A stretch of DNA of 14,069 bases, taken from contig DBRC01000062.1 of NCBI GenBank assembly GCA_002305505.1, positions 1-14,069 of the forward strand, read 5' to 3'. Shown here piece after piece: positions 7,094 to 14,069 of the stretch. Both the position numbers and the translations under genes were made by a program. The notes beneath the pieces are model-generated. The model was not told where the DNA came from. It searched no databases and worked only from the letters and a program-made list of their open reading frames with translations. The stretch is from Prevotella sp. UBA1378 (GTDB lineage: Bacteria; Bacteroidota; Bacteroidia; Bacteroidales; Bacteroidaceae). Positions within the stretch are counted from its first letter, which is position 1; each line of letters opens with the position of its first letter.

Positions 7094-8686
7094 TCATTTC
7101 TTTACGGGTTCGAATATGATTCGGTCAAGGCGGAATGAGCGTGACAGCAGCTTCGATGTAAACTCCTTCGTGGTGACGTTGGTGGTAATGGTGAGCTGTG
7201 TGGTGGTTTGGATGCTGCTCTTGTCGTTGGCATCATCCATCAGCCACAGGCGGTCCGTATAGTTGGATACCGGTATCTCAAGGTTTTCGAAGGCCAGCAT
7301 CTTCGTTACATGGGAGCCGCTGGTCAACAGGGTTTTAGCCTTATTGTTCTTTGTGGTGGTGCGGCCTTTGTCGTTCAGGTAGCTCACGGTGAACCCGATG
7401 CAGGTAGAGTCGAGTTCCTCGGTAAAGCCCCCCACGGTGACGGGCAGGAACACGGCGTAGACATTGTAGCTGCCGGCCAGGACGTCGGGGATGTCGAAGA
7501 TGACGGTGGGGTTGGTCGACGTAGAGATGGGCATCACCTCGATGTAGCTGTCGCCGCTGATGCCCTCGACCATGCTTTCCGCCGTTACGGTACGGGTGTA
7601 GACGCTGGTGAGGGTGTTGTTGTAGGTGCGTCCGTTTTGCTGTTCGGCCTCAACGCCGATGGCTTTGTTCCATGTCTCGGTGTTGTCGTAGCCGAGTGCC
7701 TCTGTAGTGAAGATGTAGCCGTTGGAGCCTTTGCTTCCGGTGGCATCCGCAAACAGGGCAGCCGGTTGGCGGATGATGCTGCCCGAGGTAGAGGTGAGCG
7801 AGTCGGCAGAAGCCGGTTCGGCCATGCTCCCGCGGTAAATCAAATCGCTGACGATGGCGAGGCAGGTGCGCACATCCTGGATGGAGTCGGCTTTGCTTTG
7901 CTCTTTGTCGTAAACTTTGAAGGAGGGTGCTATCCGCTCATAAGCGGCATCCCAAGCAGCATCGGTGGGGACCAGCATCGTATATGCGGAGTCTTCGGTG
8001 GCAATGCTGCCGATGCCGTAAGCCGGGTTCTCCAGCAACCGGTTGTATTTCACCATGACGGTATCGTACACAGGCCGTCCTTCCTCGTCGATGTCCACCT
8101 CGATACTTTGGTCCATGTCCATGATGGTTTCGTCGAACTGGTGGATAAACTTATATATTTTGGAGGTATTGGCGGTGTATTGGATGTATTCGTAAAGGTT
8201 GTTGGCATAGGGTATCTGCTTCGTCAGGCGGTGCAGGATGCCGTTTTTTGCTTTCTCGTTGGCGCTGCTGAGCGGGCTTCCGGAGAAAGAAGCACTGTTG
8301 TCGAAATAATAAATCTTGCCGTTGTACATGCGTATGCCTTGCCCTGCCTGTGTGGAGGTGGGGTGGGTGTAACGGGCGAAATGGTTGGACACCAGTCGTT
8401 TTACGTTCTCGGTGTCATGGGTGTCGATACCGTCCAGTGCGTCGTTGGAGGGGGCAAAGACGGTGAACGACTGTGTAGACGACAGCAGGGCGTCGTATCC
8501 CGACTGCTTGAGCATGCCGGCAAAGACTGAGGTTTGTTCGTCCTGTTGCAAAATCTGCATGATGTTCTGCTGCGTTCCTGCGGCGTTGCTGTTTTCATAA
8601 TGGTCGTCCCAATCGCTGCAGCCGGCGGATAAGGCAGGGGCCATCAGTCCGATTATCCCGGCGAGATGATATAGTTTACGTTTCAT
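7094..8686 (-). CDS. Fasciclin (FAS1) domain lipoprotein with C-terminal beta-rich domain (second of two)
   Basis: A 530-residue lipoprotein from the chosen start MKRKLYHLAG; an in-frame ATG 21 bases upstream (8707) would add seven residues. The inner ATG was preferred because it gives a compact signal peptide with lipobox LSAGC and Cys23, followed by SDWDD, a strong match to the acidic surface-export signal of Bacteroides lipoproteins. FAS1 domain one is about 38-160: FTVFAPSNDALDGID (74-88), SNHFARYTHP (100-109) and NGILHRLTKQIPY (148-160). Domain two is about 162-335, with YTMLVPTDAAWDAAYERI (235-252) and NGYIFTTEALGY (322-333); it carries an acidic insertion near 185-210. Residues 345-527 are beta-rich, with AGSYNVYAVFLPV (404-416) and an end FRLDRIIFEPV (518-528), paralleling the upstream paralogue. 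Its stop is 4 bases from the next SusC start, so translation is probably coupled. The specific function is unknown. Confidence 0.9.
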   Translation of the reverse strand: MKRKLYHLAGIIGLMAPALSAGCSDWDDHYENSNAAGTQQNIMQILQQDEQTSVFAGMLKQSGYDALLSSTQSFTVFAPSNDALDGIDTHDTENVKRLVSNHFARYTHPTSTQAGQGIRMYNGKIYYFDNSASFSGSPLSSANEKAKNGILHRLTKQIPYANNLYEYIQYTANTSKIYKFIHQFDETIMDMDQSIEVDIDEEGRPVYDTVMVKYNRLLENPAYGIGSIATEDSAYTMLVPTDAAWDAAYERIAPSFKVYDKEQSKADSIQDVRTCLAIVSDLIYRGSMAEPASADSLTSTSGSIIRQPAALFADATGSKGSNGYIFTTEALGYDNTETWNKAIGVEAEQQNGRTYNNTLTSVYTRTVTAESMVEGISGDSYIEVMPISTSTNPTVIFDIPDVLAGSYNVYAVFLPVTVGGFTEELDSTCIGFTVSYLNDKGRTTTKNNKAKTLLTSGSHVTKMLAFENLEIPVSNYTDRLWLMDDANDKSSIQTTTQLTITTNVTTKEFTSKLLSRSFRLDRIIFEPVKK

Positions 8687-8717
8687 AATGGTACTCTGTT
8701 TCTGCATTTATATTTGG

Positions 8718-10550
8718 TCAGTCTTTGTCCTCCTTGTCGATATAGCTGACAGGGACGTATTCGAGGTAGTCGAAATGGAATTCCCCCAACTCGGATTCTA
8801 CGTTCTTGGCGCGGAAGTAGTGCGGGGCATAGTCTTGGAAGGTGAAGGTGCCGATGACCTTGCGCATGGCGCCGTCAGCCTGGCGCAGTGTCTGCTTGTA
8901 GTTAGGCTTGTAAGCCGAGGCAGGCCCCTTCATGTAGCCGCGGTTGTGCATCATCTTGTCGTTCTCGTCGCCGCTGTCGGTGGTCTGGTCGTCGTCCACC
9001 CATCCAATCTTCGGGTTGCTGGCCTTGGTTTGGAAATCGACGGGGATACCGGTAATCTTCTCGTCGATGAAGATTTGGGCCAGTCCGCCCCATTCTCTCA
9101 CCGAGTAGCCAAGACGAATCTCGTATGTTCCCGGCGGTACGGGCAGCATGCGCACCGTGAAGTCGTACCATCCGCGGATGGACATTTCGTCGGCCTGATA
9201 GTTGGTCCAGTCGTTAGACGCCCACATGATAAACTTGCTGGCCTCGTTGAACTTGAAGTAATCCCCGCAGAAGTCGGGAGTGATGGTGTACCCGTAGCCG
9301 TCGAGCCCGGTCAGCTGCCAGCGCACGTTGTTGTTGGTAAGCTCAGGCGGAATGGAGTAGGCATCGAACCGGATGCGCTTGTTGAGCACGTCTTGCTGCA
9401 TGTTGTTTTCGTCGTATACGAGGATGTCGTTGAGGCAGTGGATATATCCGTTGGCCCCGCTGATATTGCTTTCCGGGGTGTTGAGCGTTACGCAGTCGCC
9501 GTTCGAGAGCGTATTGATTTTATTGCCGGCCTTGATTTCCATCAGGCGGTATTGCAGCATGGTTTCGTAGTACTCGTATCGCTTGTCCATATAAACGGGA
9601 GCCGTGCAAGGGCCGTTGTAGACGAACGAGTTGGTGGACATCTGCCGGTTGAGTATGTGGTAAGAAATAAACTTGTTCAGCGCGTTCTGCCTGCTGGTAT
9701 AGTTGCCTTGGTCGCTTGTACCGTAATGGGCCTCGGCATATTTAATGAGGTCGTCCACGCTGTTGATGTTCGCTGCCTTCAGCACGCTGTCGGGCTCCGC
9801 GAAGATGGTGCAGCCGAGTTTCTTTTGGGCGATGGTCTTCATCTTGTAGCCAAGTATGGTGACGAACTCGGTGGTGTACGGCGCGTTGTACGACATGTCG
9901 TAGCTTTCCGAGATGGAGTCGTTCAGATGGGTAAGGTCGAATGCCTTTGAGAAGATGGTGAACTTGGGTAATGTTTGCAATACGCTGCCGAGCGTCTCGT
10001 CCGAAGGCACGATTACGCGGTTGATGACATGCACGACGCCGTTGTGCAGTTCCACGTCGGGCAGGGTTATCTTGGCGCTTTTGTTTACCATGATGTCGTT
10101 GGAGCCATTGTCGTTAGGCTGGTATGACATTACCATGTAACGGTTGTTCATGTTGGCTGTACCCAGTGCCCCCTCCGTAAAGTCCTTGGTCATGTAGCTC
10201 AAGGTGAGGCTGCGTATGGCGTGGTTGAACACGATGGCTTGCTTCTCCTGCGCCGTCATCGTGGCCAGCGTCTTACCCGTTTCGGCAAAGTAGGCATTGA
10301 ATGCGGAGTCGGTGGGGATGAAGCAGGTATAGTGCCCGTAAGTGGAGAATAATGACTCTTCGCCGCTGTCCTTGATGATTTGCGAGAAGACGGAAAACAT
10401 AGACGGCCGGCTTTCACAATAGCTTGCCACGGTTTCTCCCGTGAAGGTGTAGTAGCTGTCGCCGTTGATGTCGTCGCCATTGCAGCCGGTAAGTGTCATT
10501 AAAGCCGGAAGGCCTGCCAGTGCGATGATATGATTGATGATACGCTTCAT
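8718..10550 (-). CDS. Fasciclin (FAS1) domain lipoprotein with C-terminal beta-sandwich-like domain (first of two)
   Basis: A 610-residue lipoprotein: lipobox LTGC with Cys23, followed by NGDD, which suits surface display. Two FAS1 domains follow. The first (about 38-182) has the S/F-F-IPTDSAF motif (FIPTDSAFNAYF, 77-88) and ends VELHNGVVHVINRVIVPSD (166-184), the classic FAS1 ending. The second (about 186-380) has TIFAEPDSVLKA (248-259), the YH-type motif FISYHILNRQM (294-304), and ends NGYIHCLNDILVY (367-379). Residues about 390-602 form a separate beta-rich region, with PPGTYEIRLGYSVREW (472-487), a hydrophobic strand AQIFIDEK (491-498), and an end FHFDYLEYVPV (591-601) that resembles the last strand of carbohydrate-binding-type beta-sandwiches. 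FAS1 domains mediate adhesion or protein-protein contact. The start has an AGGA element 6 bases upstream. A role as an extra ligand-binding subunit of the neighbouring SusCD complexes is inference. Confidence 0.9.
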   Translation of the reverse strand: MKRIINHIIALAGLPALMTLTGCNGDDINGDSYYTFTGETVASYCESRPSMFSVFSQIIKDSGEESLFSTYGHYTCFIPTDSAFNAYFAETGKTLATMTAQEKQAIVFNHAIRSLTLSYMTKDFTEGALGTANMNNRYMVMSYQPNDNGSNDIMVNKSAKITLPDVELHNGVVHVINRVIVPSDETLGSVLQTLPKFTIFSKAFDLTHLNDSISESYDMSYNAPYTTEFVTILGYKMKTIAQKKLGCTIFAEPDSVLKAANINSVDDLIKYAEAHYGTSDQGNYTSRQNALNKFISYHILNRQMSTNSFVYNGPCTAPVYMDKRYEYYETMLQYRLMEIKAGNKINTLSNGDCVTLNTPESNISGANGYIHCLNDILVYDENNMQQDVLNKRIRFDAYSIPPELTNNNVRWQLTGLDGYGYTITPDFCGDYFKFNEASKFIMWASNDWTNYQADEMSIRGWYDFTVRMLPVPPGTYEIRLGYSVREWGGLAQIFIDEKITGIPVDFQTKASNPKIGWVDDDQTTDSGDENDKMMHNRGYMKGPASAYKPNYKQTLRQADGAMRKVIGTFTFQDYAPHYFRAKNVESELGEFHFDYLEYVPVSYIDKEDKD

Positions 10551-10555
10551 TGTGG

Positions 10556-10560
10556 TTCCT
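10556..10560 (-). promoter_or_regulatory. Shine-Dalgarno-like site of the first fasciclin gene
   Basis: The minus strand reads AGGAA ending 5 bases before the ATG at 10550 (AGGA at a 6-base spacing). It supports that start. It is notable because the other gene starts in this window show little Shine-Dalgarno sequence, as is common in Bacteroidota. The site overlaps a small palindrome, CCTATAGG. Confidence 0.5.
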
Positions 10561-10565
10561 ATAGG

Positions 10566-12116
10566 TTATTTCTGTTCGATGTCGGACGAAGTGGCGTAGA
10601 AAGGGTTCTGCTTGAGCAGTTTGTTTACTTTCAGTTCGTCTTTGTTGATAGGCATATATAATGCGTTGAGCGTGTTCAGGCGCGTGGTTACCGTAGCCTC
10701 GTCCTGGCTGACATACTTGCGCAGCAGATACTTGGATACGATGGAAGCCACGTTGCCCTCGCGGCGCACACGGCGCAGGATGTCGAAATAGCGTTTACCT
10801 TCGAAGAGGAACTCCCTCTGCCGCTCGTCGAACACCAGTTCGCGCATCTTGTCCTGGGTATTGTAGTTGCTGAAAATCAGCGGGCTGGCACTCGGGTTGG
10901 CCCTTTCGTACGTTTTGCCCACCATGGCCAATGCCTCTTCCAGGTCGGTGCCGGCATTGCGCTCGACCAGTGCTTCGGCCTTTATCAAGTAAACGTCGGG
11001 CAGGCGGTAGATAATCCAGTGCTGCGTGTTGGCGTTCTGCACATAGTCGGAAGCCGATACGTTGTTAGACGACGATGCCTTGCGGTAAGACACATACTTC
11101 TTGATGGGGATGAGCGCATTTGACCCGCTGCTGAAGTAAGCGTCCTTGCTGCGGAGGTCGGACCCTTGGAATATCGAGTACTTGGAGAAGTCGGATGCCG
11201 ACAGGTGGTTCCACGATGAGCGCCCGCCCGTGGTGCCGTACATTTCGTTGACCACATAGTCGGGAGTATACGGGTCGAATTGCAACTCGAAAATGCTTTC
11301 GGCGGAGTTTCCTGTTCCGAAAAGGTTCCTGTTGTAGTTTTCCGGCGTCTCGAGCTGCAGCGGATTGGTGGTCGTTGCGAGTATGCGGTTGCACATCTCG
11401 ATGCTCTTGTCGTAATTGTTGCGCCACAGGTACATGTCGGCCATCAGTGTCCAAAGTGCTTTTTGGGTGATGCGTCCTTTGGTGGATGCAGTTGTGGAGT
11501 AGACCGCTTTCGCGTAGTTGTCGCTTATCTTGCCCAGGGCGTTCAGCAGCGAGTCGATGATGTCGTCGCCGTTGGTCTGTGCTATTTGGAATGGGCGGGT
11601 GTCGTCATCGTAAGGCTGCGTGATGTACGGCACATCTTTGAATGTACGCACCAGATAGAAATAGCACAGCGCCCTCAGCGTCGTAGCCTCGGCTATATAG
11701 GCGTTCAGTTCGCCTTGCTTGAAGTCGGGGTCGTTGTTCCTCACTCCCGGGGCTTTTGCCAAAACGGTGTTGCAGTAGTTGATGGCGCTGTAGACGGCGC
11801 CCCATGAGGTGTAGGCATTGGTAGCATCGACATTGGCATTGAGAATATAGCTGAGATTGTCATTGCAGTAAGTCCCGCGTTGTACGTTGTCCGACCGCAC
11901 CTCTCCCCATGTAATCAGCCTTTCCATGACGTCGGGCTCCTCTAATGCCCGGTAGCAGGCGGCCACTGCGCTTTCTACGTCGCCCTTCGTTTGCCAGAAG
12001 TCATCGCTTACCAGTTCGGTTTCTGGCTTGATGTTGAACCAGTCCTCACACGCGGTCATCCCAAGGATGCCGGTGATTGCGATGATGAATGTTATGTTGT
12101 TTCTGAATCGTTTCAT
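10566..12116 (-). CDS. SusD/RagB-like surface lipoprotein, partner of the upstream SusC
   Basis: A 516-residue SusD-like protein, a normal length for the family. It starts MKRFRNNITF and has a lipobox ending in Cys23 (GMTAC), followed by EDW, an acidic stretch that fits a Bacteroidota lipoprotein surface-export signal. Family landmarks are clear: NIKPETELVSDDFW (28-41), the helix-rich segment AEATTLRALCYFYLVRTFKD (142-161), a TPR-like helix pair ALWTLMADMYLWRNNYDKSI (220-239), the segment YRLPDVYLIKAEALVERN (370-387), the signature ELVFDERQREFLFEGKRYFD (426-445), and a C-terminal LNTLNALYMPINKDEL (479-494). SusD proteins bind glycans or other ligands and act as a hinged lid on the SusC barrel. 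It lies 24 bases after the SusC stop and 15 bases before a fasciclin gene, so it belongs to the same transcript. The ligand is unknown. Confidence 0.96.
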   Translation of the reverse strand: MKRFRNNITFIIAITGILGMTACEDWFNIKPETELVSDDFWQTKGDVESAVAACYRALEEPDVMERLITWGEVRSDNVQRGTYCNDNLSYILNANVDATNAYTSWGAVYSAINYCNTVLAKAPGVRNNDPDFKQGELNAYIAEATTLRALCYFYLVRTFKDVPYITQPYDDDTRPFQIAQTNGDDIIDSLLNALGKISDNYAKAVYSTTASTKGRITQKALWTLMADMYLWRNNYDKSIEMCNRILATTTNPLQLETPENYNRNLFGTGNSAESIFELQFDPYTPDYVVNEMYGTTGGRSSWNHLSASDFSKYSIFQGSDLRSKDAYFSSGSNALIPIKKYVSYRKASSSNNVSASDYVQNANTQHWIIYRLPDVYLIKAEALVERNAGTDLEEALAMVGKTYERANPSASPLIFSNYNTQDKMRELVFDERQREFLFEGKRYFDILRRVRREGNVASIVSKYLLRKYVSQDEATVTTRLNTLNALYMPINKDELKVNKLLKQNPFYATSSDIEQK

Positions 12117-12140
12117 ATCGTTGTGCTGTTTAGTTGTTTC

Positions 12141-14069
12141 TTACAATCCCACGGTGACACCCAGTGTGAAGTATTTAGAACGGGGCGTTTTGGAGTAGTC
12201 GGCACAGATGCCTTGGCTGTTGTAACTCACTTCAGGGTCCACTCCCGAATACCTGCTCCACGTAAGGATGTTATTCAGCGTAAATGACAGCGTAAGCTGG
12301 TTGAGCCCGGCCTTCTTGATGGCGCTGGGGCTGAAAGCATAGTTCAGCGTCAGCTGCTTGAATCGCAGGAAAGAGCCGTCTTCCACGAAGCGGTCGCTGC
12401 CCAGCCAGTTGCGCCCGTCTTGATACAGTGCCCGCGGAATGCCCGTGAGGTCGCCATCCTTGCGCCAGCGCCAGTTGACGCTTACGCACTGATTGTCGTT
12501 AGAGTACATGTTCTCCGCGTACATTCGGGCATAATTGATGACCTTGTTGCCGTAGCGGTAATTAAAGAATGCGTTCAGCGAGAGGCGCTTGTTGTACCGG
12601 ATGGTGAATCCGAACCCCCCGTTCAGTTTGGGGTTGCAGTTGCCCAGATATACGATGTCGAGCTCGTCGATGGTTCCGTCGTAATTGATGTCTTCGTACA
12701 TCGCGTCGCCTCCGCGGAACTGCACCGAGTTGGTGGTGCCATAGGCAAAATACATGGGTACGGCCTCTCCGTAGCTGTCTTTCACCACGTTCCCCTTGGC
12801 GTCGCGTGCTACCGGGCATGTGCCCTCCCGCCCCTCTTGGTATTTGTCGTATTGGTAAACGCCCAGATAGCGGAATCCGTAGATACTCCCGAAGGAGTTG
12901 TCCACCTGTACACGGCTCAGGTAACTGCCGTTGTTGAAGTCGAAAGAGCCGTTATAGCTGTCGAGGACATTATCATCGAGGGCCTTGATGGTGTTCTTGT
13001 AGTTGGAGAAGTTGGCATTGACGTCTATTGTGAACTTGCCTGCCTCGATGAGGTTGTTGGTGTTCAGGTTCAGTTCCCATCCGTCGTTATCCATGGTCCC
13101 GGCGTTGATGTAGCTGATGTAGTTGTAACCCGACGACGACGGGATGCGTTGGTTCTCGAACAGCATGTCGCTTGTCCTGCGGTGGTACACATTCATGTCG
13201 GCCACGACGCGCTCGTTGGACAAGCCAATGTTCAAGCCCACGTTGATGGAGGTAGAGCGTTCCCACTTCAGGTTTGTCAGCTTCAGGCTGCCCGGTTTGA
13301 TGGTCGGTATGTCCATATAGTTGTTACCTCCAGCACTCCAGTTCCCGTTGTACCGGCTGAAGTAAAGGTATTCGTAGTTGGGTTGATTCCCGGTGACTCC
13401 CCATCCTGCCCTCAATGAAAATTCGGAGAGCCAGCCTTGCATCGGTTTCATGAACTTCTCGTCGGAAATAATCCATTTGCCCGATACCGACGGGAATGTC
13501 CCCCAGCGGTTATTGGTGCCGAACCGCGTGCTGCCGTCCCATCTGATGGTAGCGTCGAGTATGTACCTGCCTTGGTAAGCATAGTGCATGCGCCCTAATA
13601 CGGCCATCGAACGCCATTGGCCGTTGCTGGAATACAGCGTGTTGATATTGGCTCCTGCCGTAGCGCTGGTAATCGACTCGGACGGAGAGCCATAGGTGAT
13701 GAACTGTTGATACTGCGAGTTTCCGCTGGTCATCTGCCATGAAGCATAAAGCATCAGGGAGTGGTCTTCGCCCAGATTGGGCTGCCAGGTGATGTTCTGG
13801 TCGGTAATGACCGACAATCCCTCGTTTTCGTTCTCCTCGCTGCGGTTGATGTTTTCATTGAGCCACGGCTTCGGGATGATTTCCTTTGGCAGGAATCTGC
13901 CGGTTTTCTGGTTCTCGATGTCGAAGGTTACGTATCCGTTGTAGCGCAGTCGCTGGTAGTCGTTGGCCTCGATGAAATCGTATTGCAGGCGCAAGGTGGG
14001 GATGATGCGCATGTTTTTCTGGATGTTACTTGCCAAATGGGCCACAGCCACCGGATTCAGCAAGTCTTT
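12141..14069 (-). CDS. SusC/RagA-type TonB-dependent outer-membrane transporter, 5' end outside window
   Basis: This is the C-terminal 642 residues of a SusC-family transporter. The frame stays open to the window edge (first visible codons AAA GAC TTG), so signal peptide, plug domain and TonB box are not visible. What is seen is beta-barrel sequence typical of the family: alternating aromatic strands, a segment where KWIISDEKFM is followed by LRAGWGVTGNQPNYEY, the KWERSTSINVGLNIGL strand, and an acidic loop DINYDGTIDELDIVYLGN followed by NPKLNGGFGF, which matches the calcium-loop-like element common in SusC barrels. The end reads SRYSGVDPEVSYN ... YFTLGVTVGL. SusC proteins import oligomeric ligands across the outer membrane with a SusD lid, powered by TonB-ExbBD. 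The stop is 24 bases before the SusD-like gene, as expected for a SusC-SusD pair. It ends in leucine where many barrels end in an aromatic residue. Family is certain; substrate cannot be told. Confidence 0.95.
   Translation of the reverse strand, partial: KDLLNPVAVAHLASNIQKNMRIIPTLRLQYDFIEANDYQRLRYNGYVTFDIENQKTGRFLPKEIIPKPWLNENINRSEENENEGLSVITDQNITWQPNLGEDHSLMLYASWQMTSGNSQYQQFITYGSPSESITSATAGANINTLYSSNGQWRSMAVLGRMHYAYQGRYILDATIRWDGSTRFGTNNRWGTFPSVSGKWIISDEKFMKPMQGWLSEFSLRAGWGVTGNQPNYEYLYFSRYNGNWSAGGNNYMDIPTIKPGSLKLTNLKWERSTSINVGLNIGLSNERVVADMNVYHRRTSDMLFENQRIPSSSGYNYISYINAGTMDNDGWELNLNTNNLIEAGKFTIDVNANFSNYKNTIKALDDNVLDSYNGSFDFNNGSYLSRVQVDNSFGSIYGFRYLGVYQYDKYQEGREGTCPVARDAKGNVVKDSYGEAVPMYFAYGTTNSVQFRGGDAMYEDINYDGTIDELDIVYLGNCNPKLNGGFGFTIRYNKRLSLNAFFNYRYGNKVINYARMYAENMYSNDNQCVSVNWRWRKDGDLTGIPRALYQDGRNWLGSDRFVEDGSFLRFKQLTLNYAFSPSAIKKAGLNQLTLSFTLNNILTWSRYSGVDPEVSYNSQGICADYSKTPRSKYFTLGVTVGL

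Noticed and set aside
7208..9950. Long plus-strand open frames (7208-8530 and 8688-9950, 440 and 420 codons) opposite the fasciclin genes
   Set aside because: They lie fully antisense to genes with clear signal peptides and domains, have valine- and glycine-rich translations typical of reversed codons in GC-rich DNA, and show no domain or lipobox.
12420..13418. 332-codon plus-strand open frame opposite the first SusC
   Set aside because: Shadow of a certain SusC barrel sequence; translation is low-complexity valine-rich with no recognisable family.
14061..14063. TTG at 14063 as the start of the first SusC
   Set aside because: The frame continues to the window edge and the visible sequence is already mid-protein, so this is an internal leucine codon.

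Overview
The window reads as a single leftward (minus-strand) operon from a gut-type Bacteroidota bacterium, most likely a Bacteroidales species. The clues are two SusC/SusD outer-membrane pairs, several lipoproteins with acidic residues just after the lipid-modified cysteine, little use of Shine-Dalgarno sites, and a TAnnTTTG-type promoter box. Base composition is GC-rich in the genes (mid-50s percent by eye, not computed) and AT-rich between them. This would fit higher-GC Bacteroidales such as Alistipes, Barnesiella or Mediterranea relatives better than typical Bacteroides, but the genus cannot be fixed from this window.

Layout in the direction of transcription, right to left: (1) 14069-12141, the C-terminal part of a SusC-type TonB-dependent transporter, cut by the window edge; (2) 12116-10566, its SusD-like lipoprotein; (3) 10550-8718 and (4) 8686-7094, two lipoproteins each with two fasciclin (FAS1) domains and a C-terminal beta-rich domain; (5) 7089-3964, a complete and divergent SusC-type protein; (6) 3950-2280, a SusD-like lipoprotein of a different subgroup; (7) 2125-143, a secreted FG-GAP/VCBS calcium-binding beta-propeller with an Fn3-like domain and a C-terminal tail resembling a type IX secretion sorting signal. 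Genes 1-6 are separated by only 4-31 bases, so they are almost certainly co-transcribed. Gene 7 follows a 154-base AT-rich gap holding two hairpin-forming inverted repeats and a candidate promoter. A long GC-rich hairpin with a U-rich tail lies 36 bases after gene 7 and is the likely end of the operon.

The locus looks like a polysaccharide-utilisation or nutrient-uptake locus stripped of enzymes: no glycoside hydrolase, peptidase, sulfatase or regulator is visible. It has two transport pairs of different lineage around two adhesion-type lipoproteins, plus a calcium-binding propeller. An inferred role is capture and import of a ligand, possibly a host or dietary glycoprotein or matrix component, by surface binding proteins feeding two SusCD transporters. 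The substrate is unknown. No RNA genes, CRISPR arrays, insertion sequences or attachment sites were seen. Bases 1-40 hold nothing recognisable.
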